From: Helicobacter magdeburgensis
GTDB taxonomy: Bacteria; Campylobacterota; Campylobacteria; Campylobacterales; Helicobacteraceae
DNA: 64,000 nt
Assembly (NCBI RefSeq): GCF_000765825.2
Contig: NZ_JRPE02000004.1
Span: forward strand, 1-64,000
Direction: 5' to 3'
How positions within the stretch are numbered: position 1 is the first letter of the stretch; the number at the start of each line of letters is the position of its first letter. Position numbers and translations under genes: made by a program. Shown here piece by piece: positions 48,987 to 59,041 of the stretch. The notes under the pieces are model-generated. The model was not told the origin of the DNA, made no database searches, and was given only the letters and a program-made list of their open reading frames with translations.

Positions 48987-49880
48987 ATGGGTGGCAACCT
49001 TAAAGAGATACGAAAACAGATAACGAGTGTCAAGAACACACAAAAGACAACAAAAGCAATGAAGCTTGTCTCTAGCTCCAAGCTCAAAAAAGCCGAAGAG
49101 TTAGCGAGACGCTCAAAGGTGTATGCCAATCAGCTTAACGCAATGTTTGATGATGTTGTGAAAAAAATCCGTTTAAGGGGGCTTGATAGCATTAATAGTC
49201 GCTTTTTTGTCAAATCTAAAGACAGAGAGATTAAAAAGCTTGATATTATTTTCATCACAGCCGATAAGGGTTTGTGTGGTGGCTTTAACACGACAACTAT
49301 TAAGGAAGTTGTTCGTCTTATGGAAAGCTACAAGCAAAAAAATATCAAGGTCCGCCTAAGAGGCATCGGTAAAAAGGGCATATCATTTTTTGCTTTCAAT
49401 GATATTGAGGTGCTTGATAAGGTTGTTGGGCTAAGTGCTATGCCTACCTTTGAAAAAGCAGCGGAATTTATTGATAGTGTTGTGGAAGATTTTCTCAATG
49501 GTGCGACAGATGAAGTCATCATCATCCATAATGGGTTTAAAAATATGATTTCTCAAGAGCTAGAAACTCGTGCTATCCTTCCGCTTACAATCAATATAGA
49601 ACAAGATTCACAGGCTTCTATTCTTAATATTGAACCAGAAGATGAAGAAGATGCTATCCTTGATGAACTTGCTAAAAAATACATTCAATACAATATGTAT
49701 TATGCTTTAGTAGATTCATTAGCAGCAGAACATAGTGCGAGAATCCAAGCTATGGACGCGGCGACAAACAATGCTGGGGATTTGGTAAAAAGTCTTACCA
49801 TTTCACTCAACAAAGCACGGCAAGAAGCAATCACAACAGAGCTTGTTGAGATTAATGCTGGTGCAGAAGCAATAAAATAA
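48987..49880 (+). CDS. atpG: ATP synthase F1 subunit gamma
   Basis: A 297-residue central rotor shaft. The N-terminal helix [20 protein letters not shown] and the C-terminal [20 protein letters not shown] are diagnostic. Confidence 0.98.
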   Translation: MGGNLKEIRKQITSVKNTQKTTKAMKLVSSSKLKKAEELARRSKVYANQLNAMFDDVVKKIRLRGLDSINSRFFVKSKDREIKKLDIIFITADKGLCGGFNTTTIKEVVRLMESYKQKNIKVRLRGIGKKGISFFAFNDIEVLDKVVGLSAMPTFEKAAEFIDSVVEDFLNGATDEVIIIHNGFKNMISQELETRAILPLTINIEQDSQASILNIEPEDEEDAILDELAKKYIQYNMYYALVDSLAAEHSARIQAMDAATNNAGDLVKSLTISLNKARQEAITTELVEINAGAEAIK

Positions 49881-49888
49881 ACTTATAA

Positions 49889-51301
<1,413 letters not shown>

Positions 51302-51313
51302 TTAGGAGAGAAT

Positions 51314-51706
51314 ATGGAGCATCTTACATTAAGTATTGTTACTCCTTATGGAAGTATTTATAATGGCGAAGTGAAATATGTCATTATGCCCGGGAGCGAA
51401 GGGGAATTCGGCGTTTATCCTGGGCATTGCAACATTCTTTCCCTTCTTAAAGTTGGTGTGATTGAGTTTGAAAATACACAGGGTAATAGGGAGCTTGTCG
51501 CTATTAATTGGGGATATGCTAAAGTGTCTTCTGCTGATGTTAAAATCATAGCTGATGGTGCAGTTGCTATCGGTGGAAGTGCTGAATCCGAAATCGCTTC
51601 AGCACTTGATAATGCCAGAACTCTTCTCACTGAAGCTACGACAGATAATGCACTCATTGGAGCGGTGGTCTCTCGCATAGAAAATGCGGCAAAGAGCAGA
51701 ATCTAA
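51314..51706 (+). CDS. atpC: ATP synthase F1 subunit epsilon
   Basis: A 130-residue epsilon subunit: N-terminal beta barrel (LSIVTPYGSIYNGEVKYVIM, GEFGVYPGHCNILSLLKVG) and a C-terminal helical part. Subunits a and c are not in the window, as usual in this group. Confidence 0.96.
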   Translation: MEHLTLSIVTPYGSIYNGEVKYVIMPGSEGEFGVYPGHCNILSLLKVGVIEFENTQGNRELVAINWGYAKVSSADVKIIADGAVAIGGSAESEIASALDNARTLLTEATTDNALIGAVVSRIENAAKSRI

Positions 51707-51709
51707 CCT

Positions 51710-52273
51710 ATGGATTTTCTCAAAACCTTCTTCGCAGAAAGCACGATAACGACGATTATTGTGCTTTTGTGGCTCTCAATATATTTTCTTTTAACACTTT
51801 GGATATATTTTTATAAGAATTTTACGCTAGGCGATTGGCTTTCAACTGAAAAATATCATCTTGATATGCTGATAGCCAAAAGCATTTTGATTCCAAAAAA
51901 TAGCTTTATTACAGCACTGCTTGAAAAAAGTGAAGGGCGTATCTCAAAAGAGATTTTACAAGTGTGGAAACTTAAAGCCACACAAAGGGCGACTGCTTCG
52001 TTGGTATTTTTAAGCATTATTGCTTCAACCGCACCATTTATAGGGCTATTTGGCACGGTGGTTGAGATTCTTGAAACTTTTAGCGTGTTGGGTGGGGGCA
52101 ATGTGTCTTTTGATGTTATCGCACCTGTTATTTCAAAGGCACTTGTAGCTACTGCGGCTGGGATTCTTGTTGCCATTCCTGCCTACTCTTTTCATTTGCT
52201 TCTCAAACGCAAAGCATATCACATCATCACTTGCATTCAAATGCAAATAGACCTTATCCTTGCAAATAAGTAA
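51710..52273 (+). CDS. exbB: ExbB/TolQ-family proton channel subunit
   Basis: A 187-residue inner-membrane protein with three membrane spans: near 15-35, about 95-120 (the segment APFIGLFGTVVEILETF) and 145-165 (ALVATAAGILVAIPAYS). With ExbD it would use the proton gradient to drive TonB/TolA. Its place before tolB and pal suggests TolQ work; the family does not separate these cleanly. Confidence 0.9.
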   Translation: MDFLKTFFAESTITTIIVLLWLSIYFLLTLWIYFYKNFTLGDWLSTEKYHLDMLIAKSILIPKNSFITALLEKSEGRISKEILQVWKLKATQRATASLVFLSIIASTAPFIGLFGTVVEILETFSVLGGGNVSFDVIAPVISKALVATAAGILVAIPAYSFHLLLKRKAYHIITCIQMQIDLILANK

Positions 52274-52278
52274 GCCAA

Positions 52279-52680
52279 ATGAATCTTAGCGAATTTGATT
52301 GGGAAGAAAAGCCTGAACTCAACATCACACCCCTTGTTGATATTATGCTTGTGCTTTTGGCAATCCTTATGGTAAGCACCCCTACTATCACCTACCAAGA
52401 AGACATTACACTCCCTAAAGGCTCAAAGTCAAAGAAAATTGCCAAAGATTCTATAATTGAAATCCGTGTAAGCTCGGATAGAAAAATCCATATCCGCGAT
52501 AAAACCTATGAATTTAAAAACTTTGCTGATAGTTTTGTGCTTTTTAGTAAAAACTTTGATAAAGACACGAGCATTTTTATCCGTGCTGATAAGAATCTCA
52601 AATATGAAGACATTATCTATATCCTAAAAGTTGCAAAAGAATCTGGCTTCTTAAAAGTATCTCTTGTAACCAGTAGCTAA
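52279..52680 (+). CDS. exbD: ExbD/TolR-family protein
   Basis: A 133-residue protein with one N-terminal span and the conserved proton-carrying Asp in NITPLVDIMLVLLAILMVST. The periplasmic domain follows. It begins 5 bases after exbB. Confidence 0.9.
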   Translation: MNLSEFDWEEKPELNITPLVDIMLVLLAILMVSTPTITYQEDITLPKGSKSKKIAKDSIIEIRVSSDRKIHIRDKTYEFKNFADSFVLFSKNFDKDTSIFIRADKNLKYEDIIYILKVAKESGFLKVSLVTSS

Positions 52681-52681
52681 A

Positions 52682-53374
52682 ATGAACAACGCCCTTTTAT
52701 TTATCACAAGCGGTATTATCTCATTTTGTATCTATTGTCTGCTTCTTATCGCCCTAGTTTTTACTTTTTTTTACCAAAAGCCCACACATTATTCATCTTT
52801 GCTAGAATCTACCCTAGCACTTAATGCCATTAGCGTTGAAGCCATCATTGATGATAAGCCAACACCCGCTCCAAATAAACAAGATTCAAGCACAAATAAC
52901 CCGCTTGCTGGCTCTGGCATAAAAGATATGTTTAGCAAAATAGATAGTGATATACCCAGCCAAAACTCGCCCATTGGCGATAATAGAGAGAAGCTAGAGC
53001 AAAATACCAAAGACAAGCTCAAAGAATTGCAATCCTCCGCCCAAGAGCTACAAAACAAATTAAACAGCCTAAGCAATCTCACTATCAGCACAGACACAAG
53101 CCAAAATGATGGGGAATATGATGAGTGGTATGCCCAGATTGAAAAAATTATGCTCCAGCAATGGCAAAAAACTTTTTCCATTGAAGAAAAAATGCAAGCA
53201 TTAGTCTATATTCGCATAGCAAACAATGGAGATTTTAGCTATAACATTGTAAAATACTCAGGCAATGTAGCCTTTGATGATTCTCTAAAAGCAATGCTAG
53301 AGGAATGCAAACAAATGCGTTTCCCTCCACACCCAAAAGGTTCAAAAGAGATCGCTACTACTTTTAAAAATTAA
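52682..53374 (+). CDS. TonB/TolA-like energy transducer
   Basis: A 230-residue protein with one membrane anchor (about 5-30), a Pro/Asn/Gln-rich and coiled periplasmic linker, and a C-terminal domain (about 150-230: EWYAQIEKIMLQQWQKTF, LVYIRIANNGDFSYNIVKYS) resembling TonB/TolA domain III. Between exbBD and tolB it most likely acts as TolA. Confidence 0.8.
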   Translation: MNNALLFITSGIISFCIYCLLLIALVFTFFYQKPTHYSSLLESTLALNAISVEAIIDDKPTPAPNKQDSSTNNPLAGSGIKDMFSKIDSDIPSQNSPIGDNREKLEQNTKDKLKELQSSAQELQNKLNSLSNLTISTDTSQNDGEYDEWYAQIEKIMLQQWQKTFSIEEKMQALVYIRIANNGDFSYNIVKYSGNVAFDDSLKAMLEECKQMRFPPHPKGSKEIATTFKN

Positions 53375-53383
53375 AGGAGTCCT

Positions 53384-54637
53384 ATGAGATTTATTGGTTT
53401 AATATTATTACTTAGCTTGAAGCTTTTTGCCGTTGATGCGACATTAGAAATAGTCAAAAATGGCAATAAGATTCCCTACATTATGGTAGAAAAGCTAGAT
53501 TCTGAAAATGCAGATTTTGGCACAAAAGTACTTAAAATGCTTGTGGCAGACCTTAAAGTAAGCGGACATTTTCAGGCTGATGATGGCGGTGTCAATAAGT
53601 CTAATGACATAAATTACGCAGACTATGCAGAGAAAAAAGTGGATTTACTTGCACAAATTAAAGTTGCCAAATCCTCCACACTAACAGCTACTCTCTCTCT
53701 TTATGACATCAACACTTCAAAGCATATATTCACTAAAACCTATACTGAAAACGACATAAAACGCTTTCCTTTTTTGGCTCACAATATGACAATTGACATA
53801 AACTCATATATCAAAGCCCCTAGCATTCAGTGGATGCAACGCTTAGTTGTTCTATCTCGCTATGTTGGCTCTGGTAGTAGTGAGATTCTCATCTGTGATT
53901 ATACTTTGACTTATCAAAAAGTCGTTGTCAAAGGTGGGCTAAATATTTTCCCAAAATGGGCAGATTCAAAGCAGGAAAGCATTTATTATACAAAATATCT
54001 TGAAGTGCCAACTATTGTTAAACACAACCTTGCCACAGGGCAAATTGAACAGCTTGTAGGCAGTGAGGGGGTTGCCATCGTATCTGATGTTAGCAAAAAT
54101 GGCGAGAATCTTATCCTTAGCCTTTCTCCTACCGCACTTTCTGATTTATATATTTTTAACACCAAAAGCAAAAATTTGCGTAGGCTGACAAACTATTCAG
54201 GTATTGATGTTGATGGGAAATTTGTTAATGATGAAAAGGAAATCATCTTTGTATCCGATAGACTTGGCTATCCAAATATCTTTATGATGCGACTTGATGG
54301 CGGTGGCACAGAACAAGTCGTGCTACACGGAAGAAACAATAGTGCCATTACCTCAAATGGCAAATATGCTGTCTATACAAGCCGCGAGACAAACAATGAA
54401 TTTGGTGGAAATACCTTTAATCTCTACCTTATCTCTCTAGCTCCGGGATCAAACTATATCCGCCGCTTAACCGCAAATGGCAAAAATCAAATGCCAAAAT
54501 ACTCAAGCGATGGTGGAAGCATTATGTATCTTAAGCATTACAAAAATCAAAGTGCGTTAGGAATTATCCGTGTAGATTATAATGCTAATTACTTTTTTCC
54601 ACTTAGCAAGATGAAGATTCAGGCTTTTGACTGGTAA
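53384..54637 (+). CDS. tolB: Tol-Pal system translocation protein TolB
   Basis: A 417-residue periplasmic protein with a short signal sequence (LILLLSLKLFA), an N-terminal domain and a six-bladed beta propeller with repeats such as FVSDRLGYPNIFMMRLDGGG and AVYTSRETNNEFGGNTFNLY. It links TolA to Pal. A GGAG site precedes the ATG. Confidence 0.93.
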   Translation: MRFIGLILLLSLKLFAVDATLEIVKNGNKIPYIMVEKLDSENADFGTKVLKMLVADLKVSGHFQADDGGVNKSNDINYADYAEKKVDLLAQIKVAKSSTLTATLSLYDINTSKHIFTKTYTENDIKRFPFLAHNMTIDINSYIKAPSIQWMQRLVVLSRYVGSGSSEILICDYTLTYQKVVVKGGLNIFPKWADSKQESIYYTKYLEVPTIVKHNLATGQIEQLVGSEGVAIVSDVSKNGENLILSLSPTALSDLYIFNTKSKNLRRLTNYSGIDVDGKFVNDEKEIIFVSDRLGYPNIFMMRLDGGGTEQVVLHGRNNSAITSNGKYAVYTSRETNNEFGGNTFNLYLISLAPGSNYIRRLTANGKNQMPKYSSDGGSIMYLKHYKNQSALGIIRVDYNANYFFPLSKMKIQAFDW

Positions 54638-54699
54638 AAGTGTTATCTATTTACTTTTACAAAATACAATCAGGAGATACCATTTTCAAAGGAGACAAA

Positions 54700-55173
54700 A
54701 TGAAAAAATACATTGCAATAGGCGTTCTAACTGCTCTTATGTCGGTTGGCTGTTCAGAGCCTGAAGCTGCAGATACCGGATCAGGCACGGCTGCAAGTTC
54801 TGGTCAAGATAACTTTGTAGATTTAGCAGCAGATACAGCTGCTGGATATGCGAAAGTTTTGTTTGATTTTGACAAATACGATATCCGCCAAGATATGGAA
54901 GATGGATTAGAAAAGGGTGCGGCTGCACTTAAATCTACAGGCGCTAAAGTCGTGCTTGAAGGACATACAGATTCTTATGGATCAGATGCTTACAACTACG
55001 CCCTTGGCACAAAAAGAGCAAATGCAGTAAAAAATGCTCTTACAACTCGTGGTGTTAGTGCTTCTCAAATCAAAACTGTAAGCTATGGTGAAAGCAAACC
55101 AGCTTGCACAAGTGGAGATACACCGGAGTGCAACCAAGAAAATAGACGCGTTGAGTTCAAACTCGCTAAATAA
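54700..55173 (+). CDS. pal: Peptidoglycan-associated lipoprotein Pal
   Basis: A 157-residue outer-membrane lipoprotein. The ATG at 54,700 follows GGAG and gives MKKYIAIGVLTALMSVGC with the lipobox Cys18. The OmpA-like domain shows VLFDFDKYDIRQ, EGHTDSYGSDAYNYALGTKR and ENRRVEFKL, which binds diaminopimelate in peptidoglycan. A longer frame from 54,640 lacks a lipoprotein start. Confidence 0.96.
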   Translation: MKKYIAIGVLTALMSVGCSEPEAADTGSGTAASSGQDNFVDLAADTAAGYAKVLFDFDKYDIRQDMEDGLEKGAAALKSTGAKVVLEGHTDSYGSDAYNYALGTKRANAVKNALTTRGVSASQIKTVSYGESKPACTSGDTPECNQENRRVEFKLAK

Positions 55174-55193
55174 TGTAACTTAGGGACTAGAAA

Positions 55194-56039
55194 TTGAAAA
55201 AGCTTTATTCTTTTTTGCTTCTTTTCCCCTTTTTTTGTCTCGCCGAGCCTTCCGCTTTTGAAAAGCAAAGCGGTGCGACAAAAAATGATCTAAAGGCTCT
55301 GCAGGGTGTCGTTACAAAACTTCAACAAAAAGTAGAGACTATCCAACAAGCCCAAGAAGGAATCTCAAGTCTCCACGAATCTCAAAGCTCAAAGATTCAA
55401 CAACAGCTTATTCAAACAACCCAACAATCAAAAGATCTTGAAGAGTTAAAAACACAAGCCGAGTTATACAAAAAACTTCAGCAACAGGTTGATACAAACA
55501 CCCAAAATATTACCTTACTTAAAACACAAATTGAAGAACTTAACACAAGCCTAAAAACCCTAAATCAAACTATTCTCAACGAACTTAAAAAACTTAGCAA
55601 CCAGCCAAACCAAACAAATAACGCCAATGCAGATTCTAAAACATCAACTTCTTTCACAAAAGATAAAACTAAAAAGGCAGAGATATTTACTCAAGCCAAA
55701 GACTTATTCACAAAAACAAAATACGATTCTGCAAAAGCTCGGTTTGAATGGCTACTTAGCCTTGAATACAAAAAAGCAGATAATCACTTTTATCTTGGTG
55801 AGATTGCCTTTACTAGCAAAGCTTACAATGATGCCATCTATCACTACAAGCAGAGTGCCTTAGCAAATGATAAGGCAAAATATATGCCTACACTTTTACT
55901 CCATACTGCTCAATCTTTCAACGCTATCAAAGATACAAAAAACTATAATAAGTTTTTGGATTCCTTGATAAGTAACTACCCTACGAGCAAGGAAGCCCAA
56001 AATGCAAAAAAACTTAAAGAAAAAAAGGATAAAAAATGA
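55194..56039 (+). CDS. cpoB: Tol-Pal system protein CpoB (YbgF), TPR
   Basis: A 281-residue periplasmic protein starting at TTG with a signal peptide (LYSFLLLFPFFCLAEP), a Gln/Lys-rich coiled coil (about 30-135) and C-terminal TPR repeats (KAEIFTQAKDLFTKTKYDSA, HFYLGEIAFTSKAYNDAIYH). It coordinates Tol with cell wall synthesis in E. coli. It overlaps slyD by 4 bases. Confidence 0.9.
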   Translation: MKKLYSFLLLFPFFCLAEPSAFEKQSGATKNDLKALQGVVTKLQQKVETIQQAQEGISSLHESQSSKIQQQLIQTTQQSKDLEELKTQAELYKKLQQQVDTNTQNITLLKTQIEELNTSLKTLNQTILNELKKLSNQPNQTNNANADSKTSTSFTKDKTKKAEIFTQAKDLFTKTKYDSAKARFEWLLSLEYKKADNHFYLGEIAFTSKAYNDAIYHYKQSALANDKAKYMPTLLLHTAQSFNAIKDTKNYNKFLDSLISNYPTSKEAQNAKKLKEKKDKK

Positions 56040-56596
56040 TTGCACAAAATAAAGTTGTTAGCATAGAATACGAAGTATTCAATCAAGAGGATAATGCTCT
56101 ACTTGATTCAAATAAGGGAGGCTCTCCACTAGAGTTTCTCGTTGGCTCTGGACAGGTGATAAGCGGACTTGAAAATGCCCTTATGGGTGCAAAAGTTGGC
56201 GAAAATATTAAAGCCACAATCAAACCAGAAGATGCTTATGGAATCTACAATAGTGATTTTATCCACGAAGTTCCACGCGAGCAATTTGAAGGCATCGACC
56301 TAAAAGCTGGAATGACACTTTTTGGACAAAGTGAAGATGGGCAAACCGTGCAAGTGATTGTAAAAGATTTTAACGACAAAGCTGTTATGATTGATTACAA
56401 TCACCCACTTGCTGGCAAAACCCTTAGCTTTGATGTAACAATCCTTGATGTGCGTGAAGCAACGGAAGCGGAAGTTCTCCAAGGTGGTGTTGGTGGAGGC
56501 TGTGGTTGTGGAAGCGGTGGCGGACACGGAGGAGGTGGCTGCTGTGGTGGTGGCGGACATAGCCACGGCGGTGGAGGCTGTGGTTGTAGCCACTAA
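56036..56596 (+). CDS. slyD: FKBP-type peptidyl-prolyl isomerase SlyD with His/Cys-rich metal tail
   Basis: A 186-residue SlyD. The FKBP domain surrounds an insert-in-flap (LLDSNKGGSPLEFLVGSGQV, EDAYGIYNSDFIHEVP). Residues from about 150 form a Gly-rich tail with six Cys and four His (GGGCGCGSGGGHGG and following). Such tails bind nickel and aid hydrogenase maturation in E. coli; a nickel importer lies at 35,346-40,489. It ends the Tol-Pal operon. Confidence 0.95.
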   Translation: MIAQNKVVSIEYEVFNQEDNALLDSNKGGSPLEFLVGSGQVISGLENALMGAKVGENIKATIKPEDAYGIYNSDFIHEVPREQFEGIDLKAGMTLFGQSEDGQTVQVIVKDFNDKAVMIDYNHPLAGKTLSFDVTILDVREATEAEVLQGGVGGGCGCGSGGGHGGGGCCGGGGHSHGGGGCGCSH

Positions 56597-56599
56597 AGT

Positions 56600-56632
56600 T
56601 TTAGAATCTAAGGCAAAGTCTTAGATTCTAAA
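56600..56632. repeat. Perfect 13-bp inverted repeat after slyD
   Basis: TTTAGAATCTAAG and CTTAGATTCTAAA pair perfectly around GCAAAGT. It begins 3 bases after the slyD stop and ends at the selC boundary. Each arm holds one copy of the AGAATCT heptamer. No T-run follows, so termination is unproven. Confidence 0.85.
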
Positions 56633-56731
56633 TGGAGGGCAAGCGTCTCTGGTGGGCGTCGTGGGCTTCAAACCCACTGAAGGGTTAGGTGTCTAATCCT
56701 TGGGGAGTTCGATTCTCTCGCCTTCCTGCCA
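56633..56731 (+). tRNA. selC: tRNA-Sec (anticodon TCA), selenocysteine tRNA
   Basis: The anticodon arm GTGGG-CTTCAAA-CCCAC has anticodon TCA. A long variable arm (AAGGGTTAG / CTAATCCTT) and the T arm GGGAG-TTCGATT-CTCTC follow, ending GCCA. Acceptor pairs GGAGGGC/GCCTTCC give seven good pairs; the eighth expected in bacterial tRNA-Sec would be U1 opposite U72. The 3' CCA is encoded. It implies UGA recoding, probably in formate dehydrogenase, elsewhere in the genome. Confidence 0.88.
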
Positions 56732-56765
56732 ACTTTAACTTTTAATCACTAGGCAAAGGATTTTT

Positions 56766-57032
56766 ATGGAAGCTCAACTTATGGCTCTAGCTATTCAAAC
56801 CTACAAGCTTACTTTGATTCTATCACTCCCTATGCTTTTGGCTGGGCTTATTGTGGGGCTACTTATCAGTATCTTTCAGGCAACAACACAAATCAATGAG
56901 ATGACACTCACTTTCGTGCCAAAGATTCTTGCCGTTGTGGCTGTGATTATCTTTGCAATGCCGTGGATGATTAATATGATTACCGATTATACGCGTATGC
57001 TTTTTACGATGATTTCTAGCATTAATTTCTAA
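56766..57032 (+). CDS. fliQ: Flagellar export apparatus protein FliQ
   Basis: An 88-residue protein with two membrane spans, LTLILSLPMLLAGLIVGLLI and VPKILAVVAVIIFAMPWMI, and the family core ISIFQATTQINEMTLTFVPK. It is part of the flagellar type III secretion gate with FliP and FliR. It is followed 20 bases later by murB, as in H. pylori. Confidence 0.95.
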   Translation: MEAQLMALAIQTYKLTLILSLPMLLAGLIVGLLISIFQATTQINEMTLTFVPKILAVVAVIIFAMPWMINMITDYTRMLFTMISSINF

Positions 57033-57051
57033 GAATGTAATTTTTAAGCTA

Positions 57052-57843
57052 ATGCAGACAAAAATTATTGACTTTTCCACCTATTCTAGCCTAAAAATTG
57101 GCGCTCCCATTGAAGTAAATCTTATCCAAACGCCACAAGATTCTAAACTCGCACTCTCTCAGCATATGCAAGTTATCGGCAAAGCAAACAACCTACTTGT
57201 TTCTCCAAAGGCTACAAATCTCGCCCTACTTGATAAAACATTTTCATATATCACTGATTGTGGGGAATATATTGAAATTGGTGGGGCATACCCCTCTGGG
57301 AGAATCTTTAGCTATTTTAAATCTCATAATCTCGGTGGCTTAGAGTTTCTCCAAGCCCTGCCCGGAAGCCTTGGAGGCTTAGTCAAAATGAATGCGGGTA
57401 TGAAACAATATGAGATAAAATCAATCCTGCATTCCATCAATGTCAATGGAGAGTGGCACGATGTCAGCACATTTCCTATGAATTACCGCGATAGTGGCAT
57501 TACAGGCATCATCTTAGCAGCAAGATTCTATAAAAAAATAGGCTTTGACACAGCTCTTCATACGCAATGCAATGCCTTGCGGAAGCACCACCCAAAAGAG
57601 CCAAGTTGCGGAAGTTGCTTTAAAAACCCAAAAGGCGATTATGCAGGGCGACTTTTAGAATCTGCGGAACTCAAAGGATATAGGATAAATGATATTGCTT
57701 TTAGTGAGCAACACGCCAATTTTCTCGTCAATAAAGGCAAGGCAAGTTTTGAAGACGCCATCTCCCTTATAGAGCTTGCCAAAAAGCGTGTTTTTGAGCA
57801 AAGCGGTATTCAGCTAGAATGCGAAGTGCAGATTCTGCACTGA
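57052..57843 (+). CDS. murB: UDP-N-acetylenolpyruvoylglucosamine reductase
   Basis: A 263-residue FAD enzyme that makes UDP-MurNAc. FAD-contacting QALPGSLGGLVKMNAGM, NYRDSGITG, PSCGSCFKNPKGDYAGRLLE and SEQHANFLVNKGKAS are visible. It is shorter than E. coli MurB, matching the compact epsilon form. Confidence 0.95.
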   Translation: MQTKIIDFSTYSSLKIGAPIEVNLIQTPQDSKLALSQHMQVIGKANNLLVSPKATNLALLDKTFSYITDCGEYIEIGGAYPSGRIFSYFKSHNLGGLEFLQALPGSLGGLVKMNAGMKQYEIKSILHSINVNGEWHDVSTFPMNYRDSGITGIILAARFYKKIGFDTALHTQCNALRKHHPKEPSCGSCFKNPKGDYAGRLLESAELKGYRINDIAFSEQHANFLVNKGKASFEDAISLIELAKKRVFEQSGIQLECEVQILH

Positions 57844-57983
57844 ATTGAAAGGCTTAGCAGCACTTAATTTTAGAATCTGCAAACAAATTTCGCCTACACA
57901 ACAAACTTTTAATTTAACAAATGTTTTTATACTCCTTGCATAGTTTGTCATATTCTCAAATTTGTTACATTTTCATTAAGCCT

Positions 57984-58014
57984 TTGACTTTGTTTAAGGA
58001 TTTTTTGCTATAAT
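57984..58014 (+). promoter_or_regulatory. Sigma-70 promoter for secG-frr-thrS-infC-rpmI-rplT
   Basis: TTGACT (57984-57989) and an extended TTTGCTATAAT with TATAAT at 58009-58014, spacing 19. The transcript start would be near 58,021, leaving a 60-base leader before secG. The remaining 57,844-57,983 shows no gene. Confidence 0.7.
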
Positions 58015-58082
58015 CCACCATTTGTTTTCAATATTTGTTCCAACTTAATTTTAACTTAATTTTTAAATCTTTGGAGTTTTAG

Positions 58083-58478
58083 ATGACAACTACCCTTTTT
58101 GTCGTGCAAATTGTATTGGCTATATTTATCACCATTATGGTGCTTTTGCAAAAAAGCTCAAGCATAGGACTTGGAGCATATAGCGGAAGTAATGAATCTG
58201 TATTTGGTGCCAAAGGTCCTGCTGGATTTTTAGCGAAATTTACAATGTTTTTGGGACTGCTTTTCGTTCTTAACACAATTGCCCTTAGCTACTCATACAA
58301 TAAACAAGCGGAGAAAAGTATCCTTGATTCTCTGCCTAGCACACAAACACCCGCCGCACCACAAGCAGCGGATACACCTGCAAATCCAAATGCTTTCATT
58401 GTTGATGAAAATGCCGCCCCCACTGCACCACTTGCAGCACCTTTAGATTCAAGCCAAAACAATCAACCAAAGGAATAA
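58083..58478 (+). CDS. secG: Protein translocase subunit SecG
   Basis: A 131-residue SecG with two membrane spans (FVVQIVLAIFITIMVLLQKS and FTMFLGLLFVLNTIALSYSY) flanking GAYSGSNESVFGAKGPAGFL. The C-terminal 50 residues are Ala/Pro/Asn-rich, a common epsilon extension. It completes SecYEG with secY. Confidence 0.95.
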   Translation: MTTTLFVVQIVLAIFITIMVLLQKSSSIGLGAYSGSNESVFGAKGPAGFLAKFTMFLGLLFVLNTIALSYSYNKQAEKSILDSLPSTQTPAAPQAADTPANPNAFIVDENAAPTAPLAAPLDSSQNNQPKE

Positions 58479-58481
58479 GTT

Positions 58482-59039
58482 ATGTTAAATGATATTTATA
58501 ACAACGCCAAGTCCCATATGGAGAAGACCATAGAATCTCTCCGCAGGGACTTTAGCACATTGCGTAGTGGGAAGGTGAGCATTAGCATTTTAGATAATAT
58601 TCGTATAGATTACTATGGCACACTCACACCGCTTAATCAAGTAGGTTCTGTCATTGCTCAAGATGCTACAACTATCATTATCACACCTTGGGAAAAGCCA
58701 TTGCTTAAAGATATTGAAAAGGCCATTCAAGAGGCAAACATTGGTGTAAATCCAAATAGCGATAGCGAATGTGTGAAACTCTTTTTCCCCCCGATGACAC
58801 AGGAGCAACGCAAGGAAATTGCCAAACAAGCCAAATCGATGGGAGAAAAGGCAAAGGTAGCTATCCGCAATATCCGCCAAGATTCTAACAATGGCATTAA
58901 AAAGCTTGAAAAGGATAAGAGCATCACCGAAGATGAGGGTAAAAAGGGGCTTGATGAGATTCAAAAATATACTGATGAGTTTGTCAAAAAATGCGATGAT
59001 ATGGTAAAACACAAAGAAGAAGAGGTAATGAAAGTATAA
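58482..59039 (+). CDS. frr: Ribosome recycling factor
   Basis: A 185-residue L-shaped factor that splits post-termination ribosomes with [23 protein letters not shown] and [20 protein letters not shown] are diagnostic. It starts 3 bases after secG. Confidence 0.97.
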   Translation: MLNDIYNNAKSHMEKTIESLRRDFSTLRSGKVSISILDNIRIDYYGTLTPLNQVGSVIAQDATTIIITPWEKPLLKDIEKAIQEANIGVNPNSDSECVKLFFPPMTQEQRKEIAKQAKSMGEKAKVAIRNIRQDSNNGIKKLEKDKSITEDEGKKGLDEIQKYTDEFVKKCDDMVKHKEEEVMKV

Positions 59040-59041
59040 AA

